DNA of 64,000 nucleotides from the NCBI RefSeq assembly GCF_000382045.1, contig NZ_KB907468.1:32431-96430 (forward strand). The letters run 5' to 3'. This stretch comes from Variovorax atrisoli 110B. Lineage in GTDB: Bacteria; Pseudomonadota; Gammaproteobacteria; Burkholderiales; Burkholderiaceae_C. Below are positions 27,951-36,893 of the stretch, piece after piece. Position numbers and translations under genes: made by a program. Position 1 is the first letter of the stretch. Each line of letters starts with the position of its first letter. The notes beneath the pieces are model-generated. The model saw only the letters and a program-made list of their open reading frames with translations. It did no database searches and was not told the origin of the DNA.

Positions 27951-28405
27951 GTACAGGGTTGGCCGGCACACGCCGAACTTGTCGGCGATAGCCTGGCCAC
28001 TTTCCTCGCGGGTGCAAAGCGCCATGACTCCCGCTTGCATCAGCTCCCCGGAATGCCTTCGTCGCCCCGTACTGCCGACGACAGGCCTTCCGGCATCAGG
28101 AAGGGCCTCCCGAACCCACGCAGTGAGCGTCCCTCTGCAGGGGTAGCCCAATGACCTCATGGTGGCCGCAATGCAGCGGTCGTGAGTGAGGTAGGCTCGA
28201 TCGCTGCCGCCTTCTGTTCCTTCGAGAACTTGGCTGGCCGCCCCGCATAACCCGCTGGCAAGTCGAGCTTCTGCTGGTACTCGTTGTACCAGCCCTTCAG
28301 AGAATTCTTGGTTGGATAACCAAGCTGCCGGATGGTCGGTCTGACGCGTCTGCCCAGCTTGATGTAAAGCTCGACCGCTCGAATCCGATCTTCGTAGGAA
28401 TACAT
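27951..28405 (-). pseudogene. IS3-family OrfA, N-terminal part with frameshift
   Basis: From the ATG at 28405 the product begins MYSYEDRIRAVELYIKLGRR and IRQLGYPTKNSLKGWYNEYQ, a typical OrfA HTH. The frame stops at 28157, but similarity resumes in another frame from about 28200 (YLTHDRCIAATMRSLGYP; CTREESGQAIADKFGVCRPT) up to the IS1111-type insertion. Two lesions, a frameshift and an insertion, inactivate it. Confidence 0.75.
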
Positions 28406-28639
28406 GAACTACCTCCAGGTAGTCCAAGTTTTCGCGCGCACTCCCCCGGGGGCAGGATTTCATGGAAATCAGCATCATGCCCACCCCGATGCGGCCAGCC
28501 TCACAGCCTCAGCCTTGATTCTTGCGTGTGCTGCCTCGTGGGCCGCTTGCCTTCTCTCATCTCGATTCTCCGTATCGCCGACGTTGGCAACTTCTTGCAG
28601 TACGTGAAATCGAGGCAGGGTCAGTCTCTGCGTGTCGGC

Positions 28640-28790
28640 CACGGCCATGCCGCACAAGCCGCGATCCGCGCCTGCGACACGGCCGGTCGCGGCAGGCCAG
28701 CCCAGGAAAGTCGCCTTCGTGGCTTGCGCGCGCCCCTTACCGATCGCCCATGAGGCCGCGCGGACGCGGTCCCTCAGGGTCGGTGAGCGA
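28640..28790 (+). pseudogene. Possible IS110-type transposase C-terminal scrap
   Basis: One plus-strand frame reads PATRPVAAGQPRKVAFVACA, which resembles the ending of IS110-family transposases (pattern L-AAGKP-KKVA-VA-MRKLL), with frameshifts after it. It lies between the IS3 end and the methyltransferase stop. The match is short, so this is tentative. Confidence 0.35.
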
Positions 28791-29448
28791 CCCAGCCCTT
28801 GAAGGTGAACGCGCCATAGAAAAGTTCGATGTCCGCGAATCCCGCCGCGCGAAGCAGATCGACGTCCTGCTCGGGCGACAGCACGGGCAGCCGCTCCTTG
28901 ATCGCTGCGATGCTGGCTTTCGCCTGGACCCCAGGGACGCCCGAAGCAGCAGCGAACGCCGCATTGCGCGCGAGCCATCTGTCCCCGAACGGATCCTCCA
29001 TAGGGAAACTGTGATGCGCGACGACCAGGGATGCGCCGGGCCTGAGCCGCATATGCAGCTCCGCCAACGTCTTCAGGCGCTCGGCCGGTGGCAGGAAGTG
29101 CAGCGTCAGCAGGCAGGTCGCGCCATCGAACGGACCCGCCGGAGCGTCGTCGATATAGCCTTCGTGCCAGCGCACACGGTCCGCCATCGGGCCGAGCGTC
29201 GTGCGGGCGAGCTCGAGCATCTCCGACGAAGGATCGACGCCGTCGAAGTGCCAGCCCGGCTGCATGTCGCCCAGAGCCTTCAGCTCCAGCCCACCGCCGG
29301 CGCCGAGCACCAGGATGCGCGCGTCGCCAGTCGCGCGTTCGGCCAGCAGCACGGCTGCCATCCTGTGCAGATCCCGCAGACCCGGCACGATCCTCGCTGT
29401 TCTCTGTGCATAGCCTGATACGGCCGCTGGATCGGAGAACGGCGTCAT
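28774..29448 (-). CDS. Class I SAM-dependent methyltransferase
   Basis: 224 residues from the ATG at 29448 (MTPFSDPAAVSGYAQRTARI). Motif I is ILVLGAGGGLELKALG near residue 44, the acidic motif II is FDGVDPSSEMLELAR, and the post-motif region is FDGATCLLTLHFLPPAERLK. The substrate is not predictable. The gene is isolated: an IS graveyard lies downstream and about 1.1 kb of unassigned sequence lies upstream. It may be a cargo or leftover gene. Confidence 0.85.
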   Translation of the reverse strand: MTPFSDPAAVSGYAQRTARIVPGLRDLHRMAAVLLAERATGDARILVLGAGGGLELKALGDMQPGWHFDGVDPSSEMLELARTTLGPMADRVRWHEGYIDDAPAGPFDGATCLLTLHFLPPAERLKTLAELHMRLRPGASLVVAHHSFPMEDPFGDRWLARNAAFAAASGVPGVQAKASIAAIKERLPVLSPEQDVDLLRAAGFADIELFYGAFTFKGWVAHRP

Positions 29449-30588
29449 CAAAGGCGACCCTTCGCCCGAATGAAAGCGATGTCCCGGGGCCAAGGCAGCA
29501 AGGGCAGGACCTGGGCTACCGCCATCGCGCCGTCGCCCCAAGCCAGCGGTACCGAACGGGGTGCCCGGTGAGGGGCACGATCCGCCCCACAGGCCCGCTC
29601 ACGGCCGGACAGGCGCCGAGCGGGCGGCGTGCCTTCGCATCAACGCGCCAGGGAGGTCGCCATCCGGACCGAGAATCCCGCGCGAAGGGCCGGCAACCCA
29701 GGCAGCGGCTCCGGGTCCCGGCGCTGACAGGGCCGTGGGGCTCAGCCATGTGCAGCAGCACGTGGAGGCCGGTGGAGGAGACGGCTGGCGAATTTCATGC
29801 AACTTATTATGTTACGACTTATGCGGCGAGTCCAGGTCAGGCGGTGATGGACAGTCCGTCGCGCCGCAGGCTTGACACTCCAGAGAGAGTCACTCAAGCA
29901 CATGGACGGTGCGCACCGAAGCGTCATTCGACGGCGAGGCCGATCGCCTTCCGAAGATCCGGTCAGGGCTCCTCTGCCATGGAGCTTGGATCCCCGTCCG
30001 TCAGCGGGCATGCTGGACCGGCCTGCGAAAGAGAAACGTCAGGCGGGCAACTTGCGATGGCTCGCGATCACCGCGGCCCACGGCGTCCCGATGGCCTAGG
30101 GTTCACAGACTGAGCGCGAGACGGCTCAAGCCCCCGCGCAAAGCTTGCAGCATCTGCAGCACTACCACGCAGGTCTGCGCGAGCACCATGCCCTTGCATT
30201 CAGTTGTCGCAATAGAAGGCGTCGCGCAACTGCCGCCGGATCTCCTGGCACTGCGTCTCAGGTGCTTCTCCGATGAGGCGGGCATGGTCCCACCTCGTTC
30301 CACGCGCACTTCAAGGACATCACCTCGACGTCGCCGATCCAGTAGCGGAAGACGACCCGCCTGCATCCGGCAAGGCTGCTCATGGTCAGCACCAGGTCAC
30401 CGCCGCCCAGGCGAGCGCCCAGGTGGGCTACGAAAGTTCTTAGCAATTATCAACGTTCTTCCGTCTTGCGCACACCCAAATGAAGTCACGAACTGTTCCC
30501 GAATTAGTGAAAAGCTGTACGTTCTCAGGAACTCAGACCATCTTGTCTTCGCCTGACACGCCGGTAGTTGCAGCCTCCGCGGACCGCT
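29449..30588. other. 1.1 kb without a recognisable gene
   Basis: Several open frames exist (for example 29516-29761 minus and 30103-30366 minus), but none shows family motifs, good start signals or consistent codon use. The last 150 bases are markedly AT-richer. It looks like decayed sequence between the methyltransferase and the DUF6351-type gene. Confidence 0.5.
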
Positions 30589-32862
30589 TCAATACCGCTG
30601 CCATGGGACAGCAGCAACTCTTCCCACGCTCGGCTTTGTCCAGTCGCACACACCCTTCGGAAAAATGGTCTGGAGTTCGGCCCACTGCACCGATGAAAAG
30701 ACCACCCCGTAGTCAGAAACCTCGGGTGACTTGAGCACGCATTTCATGACGTCTTGCGCAACGCTCTCGCCCGCCGCAATCCGAGGCGTCGAATAGATCG
30801 GAAAGAGGGTATTGCAGACACCACCGGGATCCAGGGTCGCGGGCTCTGCATGGGCAACTCCGCTCACATCCCAGCAGGTATCGACAAGCGAAGAAGGCTT
30901 GTTTCTGATGACCTTTCTCGCAAAATCGTCTGTCGACGTATCTGAGGCGATTCTTTCAAGCCATTCGTTCTGAGCCACGAGCGCCATCTTCGTGAGATTG
31001 ACCACCCCCTGATACCCTCCCGTGCTCGCGGACAACCAACTCACGTGATTGGCATCGGTTCCGTGTGCGGCCTGCAGCCTGGAACGAGTTGCAAAGGTGC
31101 GAACCCTCGTGTGCGTATTCAGGCCCTCGGTATAGAGGCGCGTATCGATGACAGGCAAAACGATGCCCTCGCCCGCGTTCACGAGTCCTGACTTGTAGGC
31201 GTTCTCCACCCCTCGAATGTTCGCGGTCGCCCGAACGCTTGTATAGGCTCCATTCACATCGAACCCGCCGACTCGCCTGTTGAGATCGAGGAACTGTTCG
31301 ACGGTAATGGCCCCGCTGTTCAGCGCCTGAAACCCGTATTGCACGCCGACGTTGTCATAGATTGAGCGGGCAAAGCCTGTGGCTGCATCCACCCCGAAGA
31401 CGTTGACCAATCCGTCCACGTATCCGCCGCGCACGCCGGTAGGGTTGGTAAGTGGATCGTAGATTGCCGTCGGCGGTACGACCGGCGAGAAGCCTTGCGT
31501 GGGCGTCACAAAAGCGTGACCCGCAGCATCCCAGCTGCGGCAAGTGGTCGATGTGCCACTCACCGGATAGCCGGCCACCTTGGCCTGCAATGACACAGGC
31601 CAGGCGTCCGATCCCATCTCATCGAAATATCGATTAAGCAGAGCGCAGTCGACAACGTCGAGTATGACCGACGGCGTATCGGGAAAAGACAGGCCGGGCG
31701 TGATCGCGTCAAGTACACCAGGATAGTTTTGGGCGATGAAGTGCTGAATCATCGCGCCGCCGGAGGGCCCTGTCCCGACAGTGAATCTTGGCATTCCGTA
31801 TGACTTGATGAAGTGCTCTTTGAGCATCATCGAATTTTCCGCGGCCATCACGGGATCACAACCGTTGTCCATCGCCATGCGCGAAGCGAATGCAACGGCG
31901 AAGCCAAGACCTAGCGGGTCTATGGCGTTATCCACGCTAAGAGGCAGCATGGCGAGAGCGTCCGGCAAGGTGTTCGAACCGGATCGATAACCAGGGGAGC
32001 ATCCTCCGCCATACACGAGATTGAGTTTTCCATTCCAGCCCGCACCGGGCCTTTTGCCGTCTTTCGTCCACGGATTTGAGATCGGATGGGCGGGGTCATC
32101 GAGGATGGCGATTCGGTATATCGATTGATCGATCGTGCCCGATTCGACCCGCACTATGAAGTTCACCTTGTTTCCATCGATGGTCTCTGTCGTAGCAAGA
32201 TCTGCGGGATACGGAGCACCCACGCTGGTCAGCGGTTTGAAGGCGTTGGAGGTGGTGACGTAGTACCAGTCCAATCGACTCGAAACGGTACAGCTTGCAT
32301 CCGATGCTGCGCCGAGCCCGGAGCTCTCGGTTTCGCAAATCCAAGGGACTTGGTGGGGACCTGAGATGATGGGGCCGGATGAGGAATGGTTCTTGACCGT
32401 CAGCGACGTTGCAGGTCCAGACTTGCCCCGCGCAGAAATCGTGTTCTCCCCCAAATGAAGGCCTGCAATACGACCGACGAGGCGGTTGCCTGACGGGTCA
32501 TGCTCCAGCGACGAGCTGACATCAACGCCATTGAGGCTGACTTTCAGATCCGTCGCCGAAGCGGATGCAGAAGCCGGATCATTGCTCACCGCAATGATGA
32601 CATCGCCTCCGCTGACCGTATCCCGGCGCGACGACAGAAGCTCGACTTGAGGCGCTCGGCCTTCTGGGGAGGACGGCTCTGAAGCAACGGGCAGCGCGTA
32701 GCCTGGCGTTGAACCAGAACCACCACATCCGCCCACGACAGCGACGAAGGCCAGCAACATCCAGACCTTGCGGCAAGGCGACGGGCACTGGATCTTCTGG
32801 AGAGTTCTGAACTTGAGGAACAGGGAATGCGAAGACGGTTTCTTTGACGACCGAGAGCTCAT
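30589..32862 (-). CDS. Large lipoprotein with alpha/beta-hydrolase features (DUF6351-like)
   Basis: 757 residues from the ATG at 32862, with AGGAG eight bases upstream. A basic N-terminus leads to a lipoprotein signal (MLLAFVAVVGGCGGSG; lipid attachment at the Cys). An Ig-like region near residues 60-150 (VELLSSRRDTVSGGDVIIAV) comes before the catalytic domain. A candidate nucleophile is in FTVGTGPSGGAMIQHFIAQN, like tannase-type esterases (G-x-S-x-G relaxed to G-P-S-G-G). It ends with an aromatic, Cys-containing tail. It is upstream-linked to an M19 dipeptidase and MHS transporter, so it may be a surface hydrolase releasing their substrate. The DUF6351 assignment is from recollection. Confidence 0.75.
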   Translation of the reverse strand: MSSRSSKKPSSHSLFLKFRTLQKIQCPSPCRKVWMLLAFVAVVGGCGGSGSTPGYALPVASEPSSPEGRAPQVELLSSRRDTVSGGDVIIAVSNDPASASASATDLKVSLNGVDVSSSLEHDPSGNRLVGRIAGLHLGENTISARGKSGPATSLTVKNHSSSGPIISGPHQVPWICETESSGLGAASDASCTVSSRLDWYYVTTSNAFKPLTSVGAPYPADLATTETIDGNKVNFIVRVESGTIDQSIYRIAILDDPAHPISNPWTKDGKRPGAGWNGKLNLVYGGGCSPGYRSGSNTLPDALAMLPLSVDNAIDPLGLGFAVAFASRMAMDNGCDPVMAAENSMMLKEHFIKSYGMPRFTVGTGPSGGAMIQHFIAQNYPGVLDAITPGLSFPDTPSVILDVVDCALLNRYFDEMGSDAWPVSLQAKVAGYPVSGTSTTCRSWDAAGHAFVTPTQGFSPVVPPTAIYDPLTNPTGVRGGYVDGLVNVFGVDAATGFARSIYDNVGVQYGFQALNSGAITVEQFLDLNRRVGGFDVNGAYTSVRATANIRGVENAYKSGLVNAGEGIVLPVIDTRLYTEGLNTHTRVRTFATRSRLQAAHGTDANHVSWLSASTGGYQGVVNLTKMALVAQNEWLERIASDTSTDDFARKVIRNKPSSLVDTCWDVSGVAHAEPATLDPGGVCNTLFPIYSTPRIAAGESVAQDVMKCVLKSPEVSDYGVVFSSVQWAELQTIFPKGVCDWTKPSVGRVAAVPWQRY

Positions 32863-33193
32863 CTTTTTTCTCCTGAACAAGGTGTGAAATGAGAAAGCAA
32901 CGACCATCGCGCCTGTCTTTCGACGCGACGACTCGTGGCGGAATCGTTGATCGGTGGAAAGATCCGGAGTCGGGAAAGCACCCATCCCAAGAAGGCTCAA
33001 CAGCCTCTGGGCGCCTGGACACCGGCGGACCGTATGACTCTTACCGTTTGCGGGATCTGCCCCGGAGTCGCTTTGGATGGAGCCGGGTCCATTCCAGTAC
33101 TTCATTGCGATCGCGCACAGGGACTGCTTTTCGCGCTCCGCGCAGCCGCTGTATGTGGCGCATCCGGGCGTTTCCCTTTTCCGCCAATGAACC
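32863..33193. other. 330-base gap, no gene seen
   Basis: The gap separates the dipeptidase stop from the DUF6351-like gene start. Apart from the AGGAG before 32862, I see no motif or terminator. A promoter for the lipoprotein gene could lie here. Confidence 0.4.
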
Positions 33194-34228
33194 CTACATC
33201 GGCGCCTTCCAGACCTGCTTCATCACACGCAGCCAGTTTTCGCCCATGACCAGACCAATATCCGAGTCGGAATAGCCCTTGCTCAAGAGCGCATCCACCA
33301 CTTCCGGCATGGCGTCCAACTCCACCTGCTTCATATCGCTGCGCGTGTAGCCGCCCTCTGGCGGCAGCTTGTCTGCGTGGGCCGCAGCGTCGGCTGTGAT
33401 CGCAGGCAAATCGACGATGTAGTCAAGTCCCAGACCGACATGTTCAGGCCCGACCAACTGAGCGATGTAGTCGATCTGTTCGGCGAACTTCGAAGGCGAC
33501 GCGTCATCGTCTCCGGTGAAGATCGAAAGGCCCGTCAGCCCGAACACGCCGCCGCTGGCTGCCACAGCCTTGATCTGATCGTCTCGGTAGCAACGCGGAT
33601 GTTGGTGGATGTTCCATATGTTGCCGTGGCTGCAGATCACCGGGCGATCGGAGTACTCAATGGCCTCCATGCACGAGCGATAGCCGGCATGGGCAACGTC
33701 CACCAGCATCCCGACTCGGTTCATCTCAGTGATCAACGTTCGCCCGAATCGGCTGAGCCCACCCTCACCCAGTTCGTGGCATCCATCCGCCACGAAGTTC
33801 TTCTGGTTGTAAGCCAGCAGCATGTGGCGGATCCCGAGCTTGTAGAAGACTTCCACCATCGAAAGGTCCCGACCGACCGGAACAGATCCTTGAAAGTGAA
33901 AGCCCACGGCAAGCTTGCGCTCGTTCCTGGCCCGATGGATGTCGTCCACCGTGTTGACGAGCAAGCAGAGATCGCTTTGGTCAAGGAAGAACTTCCGGTA
34001 CGCCGCGATGGCCTGGATCGCACCGATCGTGTCGCTGTTGTCGGCCACCAGCGTGAAGGACACGAAGGTAAAGCCCTCGTCAATGAGCCGTGAAACGAAT
34101 GCGTCCTTGAGCCGCTGGTCCGCGGGAGCGCAGAAGGGTGACGTCATGTCGCACACGAGCAGGCGGGAATACAGTTCTCGCGCTTGGTCCGAAGCAGCAG
34201 GTTTCATTGCGCTGGATGAATTGGGCAT
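33194..34228 (-). CDS. Peptidase M19 (membrane dipeptidase) family protein with altered metal site
   Basis: 344 residues from the ATG at 34228. Overall M19 similarity is strong: LGIRHMLLAYNQKNFVADGC, MLVDVAHAGYRSCMEAIEYS and PVICSHGNIWNIHQHPRCYR, then VGLGLDYIVD. Ligand positions corresponding to renal dipeptidase His198, His219 and Asp288 are kept (H180, H201, D269). The N-terminal H-x-D motif is replaced (LLVCDMTSPF), and the bridging Glu of the usual EGG motif is Gln (GFHFQGS, Q113). The binuclear zinc site therefore cannot form normally. The gene is nine codons' distance or so from the MHS transporter stop and probably shares its operon. Confidence 0.88.
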   Translation of the reverse strand: MPNSSSAMKPAASDQARELYSRLLVCDMTSPFCAPADQRLKDAFVSRLIDEGFTFVSFTLVADNSDTIGAIQAIAAYRKFFLDQSDLCLLVNTVDDIHRARNERKLAVGFHFQGSVPVGRDLSMVEVFYKLGIRHMLLAYNQKNFVADGCHELGEGGLSRFGRTLITEMNRVGMLVDVAHAGYRSCMEAIEYSDRPVICSHGNIWNIHQHPRCYRDDQIKAVAASGGVFGLTGLSIFTGDDDASPSKFAEQIDYIAQLVGPEHVGLGLDYIVDLPAITADAAAHADKLPPEGGYTRSDMKQVELDAMPEVVDALLSKGYSDSDIGLVMGENWLRVMKQVWKAPM

Positions 34229-34284
34229 GATTTTTCTTTGGGAGGTGAAGGGATGGGGCATCGGTGTCCTGCCCACGCTGATCC

Positions 34285-35652
34285 TCAGACCTTGAAGTCC
34301 GAGCCGGGTCGATGCAGCACAACCAGAAAGATCCAGAACACGGCCGTCACAGCAACCACGTAGAAGGCAGGCACGAGAGGGGTTCGGAACGCATTCAGCA
34401 TGACGGTGATCGCATACAAGGAGAACCCCCCAAAGATGGTTGCGCTCAAGTTGTATGAGATCGCCATGCCTGTGGAGCGAAGTTCAGGCGGAAAGAGATA
34501 GGCCATTAACTTTGGATAGACCGCATTGGAGGCCGACGTCACAGTGGTGAAGATAGCCGAGCAGATGATGAACTTCGCCGTCGTTGGCCCGGAGGTCATC
34601 CAGATATAGAGCGGTACGATCATCACGATCAGTACGGCAAGGCTGATGTACAACTGCCTTTTCGCGCCCAGCCTGTCAGCAACCATTCCCAGCAGCGGTG
34701 TGAGGACCGTCCCGATGGCGCCACAGACCAACAGGGCCAGAAACGGAACATCGGCCGGCAGCCTGAGTTCGCGCACGGCGTAGGTGGGCGCATACACAAG
34801 AAGAACGTATTGAACCGACGTGCCGATCGCCGCCAGAGACAGCGCGACCATGAGTGCACGGCGGTGCTCTCTGAGAACGACTCGAAGCATCTCCATGGTT
34901 CCCCGGTCGCCAGCGTTTCTTTCGAACACTTCTGATTCCGGCAGGTATCTCCTGATGTAGTAGCCGACCGGTGCAATCAGCAGGCCAAATGCGAAGGGAA
35001 CGCGCCATCCCCAGCTGTCTCTGGATTCCGGTGACATCACCTGCGTCATGAGCAGTCCGACAAGCGCTGCCATGACGGTTGCAAGCAACGGGCCGCTGCT
35101 GTAGAGGCCACTGTAGAGGCCTCGTTTCTTTGCCGGAACGGACTCCAGAAGGTAGGTCGCGGCGCTGGCGAACTCGCCGCCCGCAGAGAGCGCCTGGAGT
35201 ATGCGCGCGATGACCATCAACACGGTGGCCGTCACCCCGATGGAAGCGTAGGAAGGGACGAAGACCATGATGAGCATCGACACGGTCATCGACGCCATGA
35301 TGAAGCTCAGCGCAGGACGTCGCCCAAAGCGGTCGGCATACAGACCGATCAACACACCACCGAGAGGCCTCACGACGAAGGAGAGGGCGAATGTCGCGAA
35401 GGTCGAAAGGAGTGCTGCTGCGTCATCGCCGGCTGGGAAGAACTGCTTGGCAATGAAAACCGCCAGAAACCCGTAGACGATGAAGTCGTACCACTCCAGC
35501 GCGTTGCCGATGATGGCGGCGATGAGCGCCCTTTTCTTGTGGGTCGCTTGAGCGGACTCTTCCGATCCCTGCACTCGCACTTGCAGCGGGGCAATGTCTT
35601 CTATATCCACAGATTTCATGACAGCAGATCGCATTCCTGAGATGGGGACCAC
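34285..35652 (-). CDS. MFS transporter, metabolite:H+ symporter (MHS) family
   Basis: 455 residues from the outermost ATG; in-frame ATGs at 35634 and 35619 are alternatives and no start has an ideal ribosome site. The family signature IIGNALEWYDFIVYGFLAVF is near residue 47, and the MFS A-motif is GLYADRFGRRPALSFIM. The charged loop after helix 6 (RRYLPESEVFERN) is typical of ProP/KgtP relatives. It is first in an operon with the M19 protein and divergent from a TetR gene, with a shared 16-bp motif in the gap. It likely imports a small amphoteric or dicarboxylic solute. Confidence 0.92.
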   Translation of the reverse strand: MVPISGMRSAVMKSVDIEDIAPLQVRVQGSEESAQATHKKRALIAAIIGNALEWYDFIVYGFLAVFIAKQFFPAGDDAAALLSTFATFALSFVVRPLGGVLIGLYADRFGRRPALSFIMASMTVSMLIMVFVPSYASIGVTATVLMVIARILQALSAGGEFASAATYLLESVPAKKRGLYSGLYSSGPLLATVMAALVGLLMTQVMSPESRDSWGWRVPFAFGLLIAPVGYYIRRYLPESEVFERNAGDRGTMEMLRVVLREHRRALMVALSLAAIGTSVQYVLLVYAPTYAVRELRLPADVPFLALLVCGAIGTVLTPLLGMVADRLGAKRQLYISLAVLIVMIVPLYIWMTSGPTTAKFIICSAIFTTVTSASNAVYPKLMAYLFPPELRSTGMAISYNLSATIFGGFSLYAITVMLNAFRTPLVPAFYVVAVTAVFWIFLVVLHRPGSDFKV

Positions 35653-35752
35653 GCGCTTTTCCCCCGAACAGTCGAACTGTCGCTGTGGGCAGGCTCGGCG
35701 CTTGATGGTCGACTTGCAGAGGCTGCATGGTACGTTTCAATCTTGCATAAAA

Positions 35753-35768
35753 CAATAAGCATTTAACG
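35753..35768 (+). promoter_or_regulatory. Shared 16-bp motif, MHS/TetR copy
   Basis: CAATAAGCATTTAACG lies in the AT-rich divergent gap between the MHS transporter and TetR genes. It matches 14 of 16 bases of 38299-38314, upstream of the FAD oxidase operon, in the same orientation. Confidence 0.55.
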
Positions 35769-35823
35769 CAACATGTATAGGGTTTACGTGCCCCCGCGAC
35801 GCTGTGAATACAATGCGCGGAAG

Positions 35824-36474
35824 ATGGCCACTTCCCCAAACAAATCCCGGCGCGTCGTCAGAACCCAGGCGGAGCGCAGCGAAACGACCCGGCGCCGCAT
35901 CCTGAATTCAGCGATATCGCTGATTCGGCGGCAAGGCTTTCAGAAAGCCAACCTGCAGAACATTGCGTCCGGCGCGAAAGTCACGCTCGGTGCGTTGCAG
36001 CATCAGTTCGGAACGCGGCAGGCGCTGCTAGAGCAGGTTGTGGAAGAGGTGATGGCACCACTCTCTGACAAGGGGCCTGTGTGGCCGGATTCAGCGATCC
36101 CGCTCAATGAGCGCGCCGCAGAGTTCGTGGAACGCGCATGGCAGCACATCTACGGAGCAGACTCTTATGTGGCTGCCTGGGGAGTGTTCTTCGGCTGTAA
36201 GTCCATTCCCTCGCTTTTCAAGCGCATCGATGCGAAACGACAGGCGGAGGACCCGGTATCGTTCGCGCATTTCCTGGCGCTCTTCCCTGAGATCTCCGCG
36301 AACCATCGCGACCCCGAAGGGTTCGCCGAAATGGTGTTCTCCACGCTTCGCGGGATCGCAGTGTTCAAGTTGTTTCCGGTGCCGGAAAAATCCATCGCCC
36401 CCCAACTCGAATGCCTTGCCGGGATGATCGTTGCCGCAGGCCAGGAGAGGCCGCCGAAGACGGGCAAGTCGTAG
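35824..36474 (+). CDS. TetR-family transcriptional regulator
   Basis: 216 residues from the ATG at 35824; an upstream ATG at 35773 overlaps the likely operator. The HTH is SETTRRRILNSAISLIRRQG then NIASGAKVTLGALQHQFGTR. The remainder fits a TetR C-terminal domain. It is divergent from the MHS transporter and convergent with the cupin gene. It is the natural candidate to bind the motif at 35753 and 38299 and so coordinate the transporter/dipeptidase and oxidase/cupin operons. Confidence 0.9.
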   Translation: MATSPNKSRRVVRTQAERSETTRRRILNSAISLIRRQGFQKANLQNIASGAKVTLGALQHQFGTRQALLEQVVEEVMAPLSDKGPVWPDSAIPLNERAAEFVERAWQHIYGADSYVAAWGVFFGCKSIPSLFKRIDAKRQAEDPVSFAHFLALFPEISANHRDPEGFAEMVFSTLRGIAVFKLFPVPEKSIAPQLECLAGMIVAAGQERPPKTGKS

Positions 36475-36496
36475 CCTTCCCGGCGCGCGCCCAGTC

Positions 36497-36826
36497 CTAA
36501 TTCGTCACGAAGAAGAGCCGGGCTTGGCGCCCGAAGTATCTGACCGTGGTCCCCCTGCCGATTTCGATCACATCGCCGGGGCGACCTTCGACGCGTTCTC
36601 CGTCGCCGGTCTCGACGCCGAAGACGCCCTCCAGCACCAGGATGATTTCGTCATAGGCGAGCGTCTTCGGCTCACAGGTTGCCTCGTGCCAGCGACCAAA
36701 GCCGCAGGGAAGCGCAGCGCTTTCGCTGTCCGCAACCGCCCAAGAGATTTCGGCCACGCCATCGGATGCGCCCCCGCGCGCCTCGCAGGTGATGGTGTGT
36801 CCCGGGATGAGGCGAAGAGAAGTCAT
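36497..36826 (-). CDS. Small cupin-domain protein (EutQ-like)
   Basis: 109 residues, single cupin. The conserved beta-barrel shows ALPCGFGRWHEATCEPKTLA, YDEIILVLEGVFGVETGDG and GRPGDVIEIGRGTTVRYFG. The first cupin motif has few His residues, so a metal site is doubtful. The start lies 67 bases after the stop of the FAD oxidase gene, in the same direction. It may be an accessory isomerase or binding protein for that operon. Confidence 0.82.
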   Translation of the reverse strand: MTSLRLIPGHTITCEARGGASDGVAEISWAVADSESAALPCGFGRWHEATCEPKTLAYDEIILVLEGVFGVETGDGERVEGRPGDVIEIGRGTTVRYFGRQARLFFVTN

Positions 36827-36893
36827 TCAGGTGCTCCGTGTGAGAAAAGTGAGGAATCGTGCAGCCCCTGACACGTCGACGATAGCGATGACG

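Larger units (their letters stand above)
25494..28447 (-). mobile_element. IS3-family element, interrupted by an IS1111-type element
   Basis: Terminal inverted repeats share AAAACTTGGAC (25510-25520, and as GTCCAAGTTTT at 28422-28432) and GTGCG further out (25501-25505 and 28437-28441). The transposase reading is split by the IS1111-type element at 26609-27950 and by a frameshift near 28200 in the OrfA part. The element cuts the Lrp gene on its left. Exact ends are uncertain by a few bases. It is inactive in this state. Confidence 0.75.

Noticed and set aside
28475..28978. Possible minus-strand gene downstream of the IS3 element
   Set aside because: Overlaps the methyltransferase 3' end and shows no family motif; one opposite-strand frame looks like an IS110 scrap instead.
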